57,757 nt of DNA, taken from NCBI RefSeq assembly GCF_001885905.1, contig NZ_JXKM01000007.1:57749-115505 (forward strand), in the 5' to 3' direction. This DNA comes from Enterococcus devriesei. GTDB lineage: Bacteria > Bacillota > Bacilli > Lactobacillales > Enterococcaceae. A program made the position numbers and the translations under genes. This document shows, piece after piece, positions 17,024 through 25,804 of this stretch. The notes beneath the pieces are model-generated. The model did no database searches and had not been told where the DNA came from. It worked only from the letters and a program-made list of their open reading frames with translations. Position 1 is the first letter of the stretch; the number at the start of each line of letters is the position of its first letter.

Positions 17024-17112
17024 TACTTATATGAAGGAAAAACGCGTTTTTTTCTTTGTCAACCACCTAACTGAAAAATCGGTCGAAAGGCTGAGGCGCA
17101 CCACGGGGCGAG

Positions 17113-17121
17113 TGCTATAAT
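17113..17121 (+). promoter_or_regulatory. Extended -10 promoter of lemA
   Basis: TGC plus a perfect TATAAT (17116-17121), about 40 bases before the gene; the -35 is poor. Confidence 0.5.
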
Positions 17122-17162
17122 TAGCTCAATCACAAAGAAAAAAGAAAAGAGGATTGAGGAAA

Positions 17163-17732
17163 ATGAAAAGAAATTCAGGGCTCATTGTTGGGATTGGTGT
17201 GATTCTTTTAGCGATCGGTGCTTACTTGATCACCACCTATAATTCATTGGCTTCGGCGGAAAACAACGTCGATGCCAAATGGTCGCAAGTTGAAAATGTG
17301 ATGCAGCGACGGGCAGATTTGATTCCGAACTTAGTGAACAGTGTGCAAGGCAGTATGAATCATGAAGAGAAGATCGTCAAAGAAATTACAGACGCACGAA
17401 AAGCTTACAACAGCGCGAAATCGCCTGCGGAAAAAAACGCGGCGAATAATCAGATCGAACAGAGTTTAGGAACAATGGTGAATGTAATCCAAGAAGATTA
17501 TCCGACACTAGCTTCAAATGAAAATGTTAAAACATTGATGGTACAACTAGAAGGAACAGAAAATCGTATTTCCGTTGAACGAAAGAATTATATCGAAGAA
17601 GTCAACGATTACAATCAAAGCTTAGTCCGCTTCCCGAAAAATATGGCGGCGAAAGTCTTAGGCTTTGATAAGAAAGCGAATTTTAAAGCGGATGAAAAAG
17701 CCAAAGAGGTGCCTGACGTTAGTTTTGAATAA
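17163..17732 (+). CDS. LemA family protein
   Basis: 189-residue membrane-anchored protein. One N-terminal transmembrane helix (LIVGIGVILLAIGAYLITTYNSL) is followed by the LemA helical domain: AENNVDAKWSQVENVMQRRADLIPNLVNSVQG and ENVKTLMVQLEGTENRISVERKNYIEEVNDYN. The ATG at 17163 is preferred to an in-frame TTG at 17154 on ribosome-site spacing. It is 15 bases before a TPM-domain gene; LemA plus TPM protein is a common conserved pair in bacterial membranes. The molecular function is not known. Confidence 0.92.
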   Translation: MKRNSGLIVGIGVILLAIGAYLITTYNSLASAENNVDAKWSQVENVMQRRADLIPNLVNSVQGSMNHEEKIVKEITDARKAYNSAKSPAEKNAANNQIEQSLGTMVNVIQEDYPTLASNENVKTLMVQLEGTENRISVERKNYIEEVNDYNQSLVRFPKNMAAKVLGFDKKANFKADEKAKEVPDVSFE

Positions 17733-17747
17733 GGATGGGTGAAAAAA

Positions 17748-19058
17748 ATGAAAAAGGATCCGTATGCTTCAAGGGAACAGCTTCATCAAACGGTTGTTGG
17801 GAATTACCGCAAATTGCGTAGGCGCAGCGGTATTTTTTCATTAGTGTTAGTGATTGTGCTGCTGGTGAGCGGATTTTCATTCTTAAGGTTAGTTACTGGC
17901 GGTGGTTATGGCGATAAAAAAGCTGGCTACGATCAGCAGCTAACAACGTTGGATCAGGAACGAGCAGCTATTCTAGCTGGTAAACAAGTGACAGTTACAC
18001 AATCCTTCAAAACGACTATGAATGACAATTTGTCTAATTTAAAGGAATATCCAAGGCAGGCCAATAATTATCAAGTCGCGATCAAAGGGACAGATAGTCA
18101 TTTGACGATCAATAGGAATAATGTTTTTGTTTCTGACAACGCGCGGATGCTGAGTGATAAACTGAAACAAAAAATTTATCAATTAAACAAACAGCTGGCG
18201 GCCAGTACCAACGGCGCGCAATTAGCCGTTGTCACCGTACCTGAGTTGCCTCGCGGGGAAGACATCGAGTCTTACGCCAATACAGTCTTTAATCAATTGG
18301 GTATCGGCGATAAACAGGAAAACAACGGCGTCTTGTACCTGATTGCTTTAGACGAGCAGGAATTTCGATTAGAAGTGGGGTACGGGTTGGAAGGTCTGAT
18401 TCCCGACGGTAAGGCAGATGACATTATTAATAACGACGATGTCGTGGATGCTTTTAAGGATGAAGATTACGACCAAGGCGTCAATCAAGTGATTGATGAA
18501 GTCTTCGCCACCATGAATACCAAGACGGCACTAGTAGATTCGCAAATCGCTCAAGTAAAGGATCAACGAACACAATTGATGTTTTTCCACTGGACTGGCC
18601 TAGTCGTATTAAGTCTTTTGTGGTTAGTCAGTCTGATCAGTCTGATAAATCTTTTGCGAGCACGAGTCTTTTTAAAAGAAACCTATAAGCGTTACCAGCA
18701 AGCAACGACCACGATTGTTGGTGATAAAGCTTTGAATCGGGCAACGCAGCAATCGCCGCTGTATCCGATTTTCTTAAGTGGCTTAGTGATCGGCTTATCT
18801 GTCAGAGGGATTAAGCGAGCAATCATTCAAGGACAGCTGTTGCGTGATCCAGCGGCGGAAAAGAAATTGTTCGGTCGGATCTTGATTGGTGATACCCTTT
18901 ATTCAGGCAACGGGGATGTGTTGACGACGGCGTACTTAGCATCAAATTATAATTCCAGTAATTGGTCGGATAATAACAACAGCTCTGGCGGCGGCTCCTC
19001 GTGGGGTTCCTTCGGTGGTGGGTCTTCCGGCGGTGGCGGAGCATCTGGTGGCTGGTAA
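17748..19058 (+). CDS. TPM domain membrane protein (YgcG-like)
   Basis: 436 residues. A transmembrane helix lies near 25-45. A TPM domain lies at about 115-265 (VFVSDNARMLSDKLKQKIYQLNKQLAAS...GAQLAVVTVPELP...EFRLEVGYGLEGLIPDGKADDII). A second helix lies near 280-305. The C-terminus is an extended Gly/Ser tail (GGGSSWGSFGGGSSGGGGAS), typical of this family. The ATG at 17748 has AAGGATGG at suitable spacing; a GTG at 17739 does not. It forms an operon with lemA. TPM proteins are linked to membrane protein quality control or envelope stress, but the role here is inferred only from pairing. Confidence 0.87.
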   Translation: MKKDPYASREQLHQTVVGNYRKLRRRSGIFSLVLVIVLLVSGFSFLRLVTGGGYGDKKAGYDQQLTTLDQERAAILAGKQVTVTQSFKTTMNDNLSNLKEYPRQANNYQVAIKGTDSHLTINRNNVFVSDNARMLSDKLKQKIYQLNKQLAASTNGAQLAVVTVPELPRGEDIESYANTVFNQLGIGDKQENNGVLYLIALDEQEFRLEVGYGLEGLIPDGKADDIINNDDVVDAFKDEDYDQGVNQVIDEVFATMNTKTALVDSQIAQVKDQRTQLMFFHWTGLVVLSLLWLVSLISLINLLRARVFLKETYKRYQQATTTIVGDKALNRATQQSPLYPIFLSGLVIGLSVRGIKRAIIQGQLLRDPAAEKKLFGRILIGDTLYSGNGDVLTTAYLASNYNSSNWSDNNNSSGGGSSWGSFGGGSSGGGGASGGW

Positions 19059-19068
19059 TAAAAAATAG

Positions 19069-19103
19069 AAAGACGTTTACCAAAAGTTGGTGAACGTCTT
19101 TTT
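19069..19103 (+). terminator. Intrinsic terminator after the TPM gene
   Basis: AAAGACGTTTACCAA pairs with TTGGTGAACGTCTTT around AAG, followed by T's. Confidence 0.85.
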
Positions 19104-19146
19104 ACTTACATCTGTCTCCATTATTTCGATTGCTGTCGGATCTATC

Positions 19147-19183
19147 AAAAAACGCCAATCCACAAATGGACTGGCGTTTTTTT
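19147..19183. terminator. Terminator of the ABC exporter operon
   Basis: AAAAAACGCCA-TCCA pairs with TGGA-TGGCGTTTTTTT; it works for the minus-strand operon and could work on plus. Confidence 0.8.
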
Positions 19184-20930
19184 AATGTTCAAATTGTGCT
19201 TGATGGAGCTGATAGTAGTTGCCTTTTTTCGCTAAGAGTTCTTCATGAGTCCCTTGCTCGACGATGTTACCGTTATTGACGACTAGGATCAAGTCAGCTT
19301 CACGAATCGTTGAGAGTCGGTGGGCGATGATGAAGGACGTCTTATCCACCATCAAACGGCCCATTGCTGCTTGGATCAACAGCTCGGTTTGGGTATCGAC
19401 GTTGGAAGTCGCCTCATCTAAAATCAACAGCTCGGCATTCAGCAGCATCGCCCGAGCGATTGTCAGTAATTGTTTTTGACCTTGAGAGATCGCCAAGCCG
19501 TCTTCGGTCATGAGCGTGTCATAGCCTTTAGGCAGCTGGGTAATAAAATCATGGATGTGAGCGGCCTTTGTAGCGGCAACGACGTCTTCCATCGTGGCGG
19601 CTTCATTGCCATAGGTCAGATTCTCAAAAATCGTCCCGGTAAAGAGCCATGTATCTTGCAAGACCATCGCGTATTGTTTCCGCAGACTTTCGCGGGTTGC
19701 TTCTTTGATGTTTTGTCCATCTAAATAAATCGCACCACTATTTGGATCGTAAAAACGCATTAATAGATTGACGATCGTCGTCTTGCCGGCACCGGTGGGG
19801 CCAACGATGGCGACCATGCTGCCGGGGGCGATGTCAAAGGACAGATCGTTGATTACCGGTTGTGCTTGCTGGTAGCTGAAGGAGACATGATCGAAGCGAA
19901 CAGCGCCCTTCACATGGTCGAAGACGTAAGCCTCAGGCACATCTTGGACTTCAGGTTCTTCATCTAACAGTTTAAAAATACGTTCAGCAGCAGCGATCGA
20001 GGATTGCAGGTCGCTGAAAATATTTGCCAGCTCGTTGATTGGACCAGAGAATTTTCGTGAATACAGCACAAAGGATGAAAGTTTCCCTAATGTGAGATGA
20101 CCAAATAGGAATAAAAACGCACCTAAGATACTAATCAATGACAAGGAGACATTGTTAATAAAGTTGACGGAAGGTCCAGTCATGCTGCCGTAATATTCGG
20201 CATTGTAATAGGCGGTCATGGCTTCGTCATTTTTAGCGGCGAAGCGCTTGATCATGGTTTCTTCTTGATGATAGACTTTCGTTGTTTGTTCGCCGGATAA
20301 AAGTTCTTCGGTCAGACCGTTTAATTCCCCTAGCTTAGCGGAACGTTTGCGGAACAGCGGCTGGAATTTACTGGTCAAAAAGCGTGTTAGTAAAATCGAT
20401 GCTGGCACGGTGACTAAGAAGATCGTTACCATTATCGGCGAAATCACCATCATCATCACAAAAGAACCAATGATGGTGACCAAGCTGCTTAACACTTGGA
20501 CGGAGTCGTTGGCTAGCGAGGTATTGATCGTGTCGATATCATAGCTCATGCGGCTGACGATATCACCTGTTTGATGCTGATCAAAATAGCCTACTGGCAG
20601 GGAAACGATTTTATCAAATAAATCTTTCCGTAATCGAAAGGCAATTTTTTGACTCAAATAAATCATTAAGCGACTGATACCGTAGCTTAAAATCGCTGAG
20701 GCTAAGTAAAAGCCTACCATCCAAGCACAGTAAAAGAAGACTTTTTGAAAGGCGACCTTACCTTGGCCAATCTGGATCGCATCGATGGCGTAGCCGGAAA
20801 GCAAAGGCCCGACTAAAGCAAATAAATTACTAGCGATGGTTAACAGCACCGCTAAAAATAAAAGCCATTTGAATTGATACAAGTAGCCCCATAATCGCAG
20901 CAGTGTACCTTTACGTGAATTATTCTCCAA
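19182..20930 (-). CDS. Heterodimeric ABC exporter, canonical-ATPase half
   Basis: 582-residue half-transporter: six-helix membrane domain (about 1-320) then ATPase domain. Walker A is GPTGAGKTT and Walker B is LLILDEATSNVD with a normal catalytic Glu, but the signature is degenerate (ISQGQ instead of LSGGQ). This complements the partner gene and fits LmrCD/BmrCD/EfrCD-type exporters, where one of the two ATP sites is inactive. I choose a TTG at 20930, six bases after GGAGGGG, overlapping the upstream stop by 11 bases; the longest frame begins at 20999. It should export drugs or lipophilic compounds from the cell. Confidence 0.93.
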   Translation of the reverse strand: MENNSRKGTLLRLWGYLYQFKWLLFLAVLLTIASNLFALVGPLLSGYAIDAIQIGQGKVAFQKVFFYCAWMVGFYLASAILSYGISRLMIYLSQKIAFRLRKDLFDKIVSLPVGYFDQHQTGDIVSRMSYDIDTINTSLANDSVQVLSSLVTIIGSFVMMMVISPIMVTIFLVTVPASILLTRFLTSKFQPLFRKRSAKLGELNGLTEELLSGEQTTKVYHQEETMIKRFAAKNDEAMTAYYNAEYYGSMTGPSVNFINNVSLSLISILGAFLFLFGHLTLGKLSSFVLYSRKFSGPINELANIFSDLQSSIAAAERIFKLLDEEPEVQDVPEAYVFDHVKGAVRFDHVSFSYQQAQPVINDLSFDIAPGSMVAIVGPTGAGKTTIVNLLMRFYDPNSGAIYLDGQNIKEATRESLRKQYAMVLQDTWLFTGTIFENLTYGNEAATMEDVVAATKAAHIHDFITQLPKGYDTLMTEDGLAISQGQKQLLTIARAMLLNAELLILDEATSNVDTQTELLIQAAMGRLMVDKTSFIIAHRLSTIREADLILVVNNGNIVEQGTHEELLAKKGNYYQLHQAQFEH

Positions 20931-22641
20931 TGCTCGCCCCTCCAATCTGACCGTGGTAGATCGTTTGATAAGTTGAATTGTCAGCCAATAGCTCCTCATG
21001 ACTGCCGTAGCCGATCATTTTTCCTTTTTCTAAAAGGAGGATCTTGTCTGCATGTTGGATCGAGCTGATCCGTTGAGCAATCAAAATTTTGGTAGTCGCT
21101 GCAAAATGAGTCCGCAGGGCTTTTCTTAAATTCGCATCAGTATGATAGTCCAACGCGCTAGAGGAATCATCTAAGATCAAGAGATCCGGCTGACCAATCA
21201 ACGCACGAGCTAAGAGCACTCGTTGTTTCTGACCGCCACTGAGATTTTGTCCTTTGGCTTCTAAGTGGTAATCCAAGCCCTCCGCTAATTTATCAATAAA
21301 TTCTCGGGCCTGCGCATCGTCTATTGCTTGCTGGACTTGTTCTTCTGAAAAAGCTCGACCGAATAAAATATTTTCGCGGATCGTATCGGCGAACAAGACA
21401 TCTTTTTGTAAGACAGCACCGATTTTTTGATGCAGCGCGTCTAAGGAATAATGCTTGATGTCTTGGCCGTCCAAAAGAATTTGTCCAGAGGACCGGTCAT
21501 ACAAGCGTAAGATCAAACTGGCGATGGTGGTTTTCCCGCTGCCGGTAGCCCCCATGATTCCTAATGTTTCGCCGGCTGCTAAATTGAAGGAAATATCTTC
21601 GATCGCAGTCGCGGCGTCGGGATAGGCGAAGGTCACGTGATCGAAACGTAATTTTGTCGTGCTTTCCTTGCGTTGTTCTAAAGTACCGGGAACCAAGGTT
21701 GGTTTTTTCCGCAAGACATCGTTGATTCGTTTGGCGGAAGCCAGTCCTCGGGAATACAAAACAAAAATTCGTGTGATCGACAGCATCGCATTCAAAATAA
21801 TCGTGAAATACGTTAAGAAAGCGACGATCACTCCGGGTTGTGTCAGTCCTGCATTGACGCGGTAGGCACTGACTACGATCACGAGGGTCAAGCCTAGATT
21901 TAAAAATAAATCCAACAATGCCGGCGAAGCAGCCAACGTCACATTGGCTTTCGTCTCCGCATTTACTAATGATTGATTGACTTGTTCAAAACGATTCCGT
22001 TCATACGCTTCTTTCGACAACGCTTTGATGACGCGGGAACCAGTCACATTTTCCCGCACCGTCAGCACGAGTTGATCGACCTTTGTTTGTAATTTGCTAA
22101 ACAGCGGTACGCCTTTTTTAGAAATGTGTGTGACCACCACGAAGATGATCGGCATCACCGCGACTAAGACCAGTGTCAACACCGGATCTAAGGTGGTAGT
22201 AATCAAAATTCCGCCGATCAACAGGATCGGTGCGCGAATGCCCATCCGCAGCATGACTCCTAATGTTAAATGAATATTATAAGAATCGGTCGTGACTCGT
22301 GAGACTAATGAGGAGACGCTGACTTCTTCAATCTGAGTCGTATCTAAATAACTAATTTTTTTGAATAGGTCATCGCGAATATGCTTGGTCGTGTTCTTCG
22401 CCGTTTTTGAGACCATGCGGTTGGCAATGATATTCGCCCATAAAGCAAAGGCGGAGGCCAATAGCATGACACCACCCCACAAAAGGATTTTATGGGGATC
22501 TTTTTGTGGGATCACGTGGTCCAAAATATAGGCCAGCGTCCACGGGAGGACCAGTTCCATCATTGTTCCTAAAAATTTAATAATCACGCCAATCGTCACT
22601 TGTGAACGATAGGGTCGCAAATAGTTTAAAATTAATTTCAT
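20920..22641 (-). CDS. Heterodimeric ABC exporter, degenerate-site half
   Basis: 573-residue half-transporter: membrane domain followed by an ATPase domain with Walker A GATGSGKTT, canonical LSGGQKQR, and Walker B ILDDSSSALD, in which the catalytic Glu is replaced by Asp. With the ISQGQ signature of the partner this makes one degenerate nucleotide site, as known for LmrC/BmrC and TM287. It overlaps marR by four bases (ATGA) and the partner gene by 11. The three genes form one operon, so MarR most likely represses the pump. Confidence 0.93.
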   Translation of the reverse strand: MKLILNYLRPYRSQVTIGVIIKFLGTMMELVLPWTLAYILDHVIPQKDPHKILLWGGVMLLASAFALWANIIANRMVSKTAKNTTKHIRDDLFKKISYLDTTQIEEVSVSSLVSRVTTDSYNIHLTLGVMLRMGIRAPILLIGGILITTTLDPVLTLVLVAVMPIIFVVVTHISKKGVPLFSKLQTKVDQLVLTVRENVTGSRVIKALSKEAYERNRFEQVNQSLVNAETKANVTLAASPALLDLFLNLGLTLVIVVSAYRVNAGLTQPGVIVAFLTYFTIILNAMLSITRIFVLYSRGLASAKRINDVLRKKPTLVPGTLEQRKESTTKLRFDHVTFAYPDAATAIEDISFNLAAGETLGIMGATGSGKTTIASLILRLYDRSSGQILLDGQDIKHYSLDALHQKIGAVLQKDVLFADTIRENILFGRAFSEEQVQQAIDDAQAREFIDKLAEGLDYHLEAKGQNLSGGQKQRVLLARALIGQPDLLILDDSSSALDYHTDANLRKALRTHFAATTKILIAQRISSIQHADKILLLEKGKMIGYGSHEELLADNSTYQTIYHGQIGGASIGE

Positions 22642-23075
22642 TTTTGCTCCTTACTACAAATGCGTGCTTCCGCAGTTGTCATGATCTTATCTAAGTCTGC
22701 CAAAAGTTCAGCCTGTCGTTTGGCGGGGACTTCTGCCAATAGCGTCTGATTCCAGTCGGCTAAGATGCGGCGAATCTCCTCTTTGATTTCCTGTGCTTTT
22801 TCAGTGGGAAAAATTTGTAAGCGTCGGGCGTCTGTCGGATCACTTTTGCGAGTGATAAAGCCCTTTTGTTCTAGCTGGGCCAATTGGCGAGTGACGTTGC
22901 TTTTATTTACAAAGATGCGACAAGCCAGCTCTTCTTGGGAAATCCCTGGTTGACGGCAAATCGTTAAAATATAGGCGTGATGCATTTCACCCAAGCCTAA
23001 TTTTTTAAATTCCTTTTCACGATACAAGGCTGAAAGTCGCGCGAGGCGATTGACCATTTGCATAAAAGAATCCAT
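22638..23075 (-). CDS. MarR family transcriptional regulator
   Basis: 145-residue MarR winged-helix protein: LGLGEMHHAYILTICRQPGISQEELACRIFVNKSNVTRQLAQLEQKGFITRKSDPTDARRLQIFPTEKAQEI shows the HTH and the wing DPTDARR. It is the first gene of the exporter operon and ends within the start of the next gene. Its promoter contains a perfect inverted repeat (23125-23140), the likely autoregulatory operator. A small-molecule inducer, possibly a pump substrate, is expected but not visible. Confidence 0.93.
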   Translation of the reverse strand: MDSFMQMVNRLARLSALYREKEFKKLGLGEMHHAYILTICRQPGISQEELACRIFVNKSNVTRQLAQLEQKGFITRKSDPTDARRLQIFPTEKAQEIKEEIRRILADWNQTLLAEVPAKRQAELLADLDKIMTTAEARICSKEQK

Positions 23076-23109
23076 TTTCTTCCTCTCATCCTTCCTTTAA
23101 ACCAGAATA

Positions 23110-23138
23110 AGTATAAAAGAAAACCGTTGCGGGTGCAA
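23110..23138 (-). promoter_or_regulatory. Promoter of the marR-ABC operon
   Basis: On the minus strand: TTGCAC (23138-23133), 17-base spacer, TATACT (23115-23110), about 35 bases before marR. Confidence 0.65.
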
Positions 23139-23140
23139 CG
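23125..23140. promoter_or_regulatory. Probable MarR operator
   Basis: Perfect inverted repeat CGTTGC-GGGT-GCAACG covering the -35 box and the start of the spacer of the marR promoter, an ideal position for repression. Confidence 0.65.
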
Positions 23141-23368
23141 ATTATAGTTCAGATTATTTCCGGAAATCTTTACACAATCATAACAATCTTTATTTTATCT
23201 TTGCATGAAGTTGATCAAGCCTTAACAATGCGCCGCTATACTTTTTTACAGAGGTGGGCAATCACTTAGCGTTACTTTACTAGTTAGGAAGACGCAAAAA
23301 ACAATCAAAAAATGAAGAATGACTCTTGGGAAGAACGGCCCCTTCAAGATGAAAAGGAGAGAACAACT
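23141..23368. other. Upstream region of the aminoethylphosphonate operon
   Basis: No gene before 23369. It holds a perfect palindrome ATTTCCGGAAAT (23156-23167) and a TATACT (23237-23242) usable as -10, with no fair -35 at 17 bases. This suggests activator-dependent transcription. Confidence 0.4.
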
Positions 23369-24133
23369 GTGCTGAAACTCGAAAAAATCCACAAGCAATT
23401 CCAAGAAACGACGGTGCTGGAAGATATCAACTTAGAGATCGCGGCCGGCGAGATCGTTTCTATTTTAGGGCAATCCGGTTCGGGCAAAACGACCTTGTTG
23501 AATTTGATTTTAGGATTAGAAGAACCGACAGCGGGGAAAATTTATTTTAATGATAAAGAAATCACTCATACGTTAATGGAGAAACGGCCTTTCAATATCG
23601 TTTTTCAAGATTACGCGCTGTTTCCTAATTTAACCGCGTATCAAAATCTGATCTATGGCTTGAAAAATGAAAAGGAGCGTTCTTCTAGTGACGAGGTAGC
23701 GGAATTGATCCAACTGCTGAACTTAGAAAAACATTTAGACAAGCCAATCCATCAACTGTCAGGTGGTCAAAAACAGCGGGTGGCGTTAGGCCGAACATTA
23801 GTGATGAAGCCGCAGCTGCTATTGTTAGATGAACCCTTGAGCGCGTTGGATGGGGTGATCAAGGAATCGATCAAGGAAAAAATTCAAGAAATCGCTCGTA
23901 AGCTGCATTTAACTATCATCATCGTCACCCATGATCCGGAAGAAGCGTTGACGATGTCCGATAAGATCGTCGTACTAGATGAAGGAAAGATCGCCCAGTG
24001 CAGCTCGCCAATCGAGATCATGAGTGAATCGTCTTGTCACTTTGTGGAAGAATTCATCGTTAATCAATTAGCAATCAAGCAACGGAACATCCAACAGATT
24101 TTTCAAGCGTCCATGAAGCTGGTGGCTACATGA
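23369..24133 (+). CDS. ABC transporter ATPase, 2-aminoethylphosphonate uptake
   Basis: 254-residue importer ATPase: Walker A GQSGSGKTT, Q-loop VFQDYALFPNL, signature LSGGQKQR, Walker B LLLLDEPLSALD, and the switch His in IIVTHDPEEAL. The GTG at 23369 is chosen, with AAAGGAGAG eight bases upstream; the longer frame from 23312 has no ribosome site and adds 19 non-family residues. It is the first gene of a five-gene operon ending in phnW-phnX, so the cargo is very probably 2-aminoethylphosphonate, although the ATPase alone resembles iron/spermidine-type systems. Confidence 0.88.
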   Translation: MLKLEKIHKQFQETTVLEDINLEIAAGEIVSILGQSGSGKTTLLNLILGLEEPTAGKIYFNDKEITHTLMEKRPFNIVFQDYALFPNLTAYQNLIYGLKNEKERSSSDEVAELIQLLNLEKHLDKPIHQLSGGQKQRVALGRTLVMKPQLLLLDEPLSALDGVIKESIKEKIQEIARKLHLTIIIVTHDPEEALTMSDKIVVLDEGKIAQCSSPIEIMSESSCHFVEEFIVNQLAIKQRNIQQIFQASMKLVAT

Positions 24134-25785
24134 GTAGGGTTATTTCCTTGAAACGTTTCAGCAGCTGGTTGGTCTTAGGTTTTTTCATTTTATTTCTAGC
24201 GTGGCCCTTAGTGCAGATCGTTTTGACTGCTTTTCCTGAGGTCGGCGGGAAAAGTATTGACATTTTTAGTCCTAAGTGGCGAACCTCCTTTAGTAATAGC
24301 TTGAGCTATTCTTTGGTCGCGACCAGCTGTTCGACTTTACTAGGATTTCTCTTGGCTTACGGCAATAATTTTACGCAGATCAATCGCAAATTTTTAAAGT
24401 TGAATGAGAGCATCTTACATTTTCCGATGCTGCTGCCGACGATTACTTATGGCTTTGTTCTTATTTATGCCTTTGGAAGTCAAGGACTGTGGAGCAAAAT
24501 TTTTAAACAGGAGTTGTTCCACATCTATGGATCCATCGGCATTTTATTAGGTTTTATCATTTATACTTTGCCACCAATCTTTATTTTGATTAATAATTCC
24601 ATGAAATATTTAGATACGCAGCTGTTCATCGTTTCTCGTTTGATGGGGGATGCGTGGCATCGGTCTTTAGTGAAGACGATTTTGACTCCTTTGGCACGGG
24701 TTTTGGCGGTGGCCTTTTTACAAGGGTTTTTCATGTCCTTCACGGATTTTGGGATTCCTAGCGCGGTAGGTGGACAGACACCTTTTATCACGACTTTATT
24801 GTATGAAGGCTTTATGGGAACGATCCCGAATTTTCAATTTGGTTCACTCGTAGCGTTGACGATGCTTTTGCCATCGATCGTAAGTATTTTGATTTTGAAT
24901 CATTTGCAAAAGAAGGTCGTACGATACGAAAAACCACGACCGATCGTGATGAAAAAAAATCCAGTCAGAGATTGGCTTTTCCGATTGCTGTTTTTAAGCG
25001 TCTCATTATTTATCTTAGGCGTGTTTGCGGTCTTGCTGATTATTCCAATGGTCACGAATTGGCCTTATGAGTTGCAGCCGACCTTTACTAATTTCGCTCG
25101 CTTTATTCAAGATGACAGTCTTGTTTCTACTTTGAGAAATTCCTTGATGATGGCGTTATTAACCGCGTTGGTTGGAACGGTGATCGCGTATTTCGCGGCG
25201 ATCCTGACTTCACGGGAGCGAAAATTGTATAAGGTCAATCAAGTGATCGACAGCATCGCGACGATCACCAACTCGATTCCAGGCATGGTTTTAGGGGTCG
25301 CCTTCTTATTACTTTTTAGCGGCACCCAGCTACATAATACGTTGCTGATCTTAGTCATCGTTACGGTCATTCATTATTTTTCTACGCCGTATCAAATGGC
25401 GAAGGAAGCCTTGCAAAAAATGAATTTGAATTGGGAGAACATCGCGAAATTAATGGGAGACAGCTGGATCAAAACGGTTTGGCGAATCTTGATCCCGAAT
25501 TCTAAAATCACGATCATTGATATTTTTTCTTACTATTTCTTCAATTCAATGGTCACTATCAGCGCGGTGATTTTCTTGACTAGCGCCAACACGATGGTTA
25601 TTACCGCCAAGCTGAAGGAGCTTCAGCATTTTGGTCGGTTTAACGATATCTTCATGCTGTCACTGTTTTTACTAGTCATTAATTTAAGCGTGCAAGGACT
25701 GACGCAATTAGCGAAGCGAACGACGCTTCCCAATTTTTTAACGGATCTAGGAAAAAAACATTCGATTGAGAAAAAACGCGTATAA
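24130..25785 (+). CDS. ABC transporter permease, fused two-domain type
   Basis: 551 residues with twelve or so membrane helices in two homologous halves, each with a permease EAA-like loop (near MGDAWHRSLVKTILTPL in the first half and LMGDSWIKTVWRILIPN in the second). One polypeptide thus replaces two separate permeases, as in FbpB-like importers. It overlaps the ATPase gene by four bases and precedes the binding lipoprotein by 19. With those it forms the membrane channel of the presumed aminoethylphosphonate importer. Confidence 0.88.
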   Translation: MSRVISLKRFSSWLVLGFFILFLAWPLVQIVLTAFPEVGGKSIDIFSPKWRTSFSNSLSYSLVATSCSTLLGFLLAYGNNFTQINRKFLKLNESILHFPMLLPTITYGFVLIYAFGSQGLWSKIFKQELFHIYGSIGILLGFIIYTLPPIFILINNSMKYLDTQLFIVSRLMGDAWHRSLVKTILTPLARVLAVAFLQGFFMSFTDFGIPSAVGGQTPFITTLLYEGFMGTIPNFQFGSLVALTMLLPSIVSILILNHLQKKVVRYEKPRPIVMKKNPVRDWLFRLLFLSVSLFILGVFAVLLIIPMVTNWPYELQPTFTNFARFIQDDSLVSTLRNSLMMALLTALVGTVIAYFAAILTSRERKLYKVNQVIDSIATITNSIPGMVLGVAFLLLFSGTQLHNTLLILVIVTVIHYFSTPYQMAKEALQKMNLNWENIAKLMGDSWIKTVWRILIPNSKITIIDIFSYYFFNSMVTISAVIFLTSANTMVITAKLKELQHFGRFNDIFMLSLFLLVINLSVQGLTQLAKRTTLPNFLTDLGKKHSIEKKRV

Positions 25786-25804
25786 AAGAAAAGGAGAATG
25801 ATGA

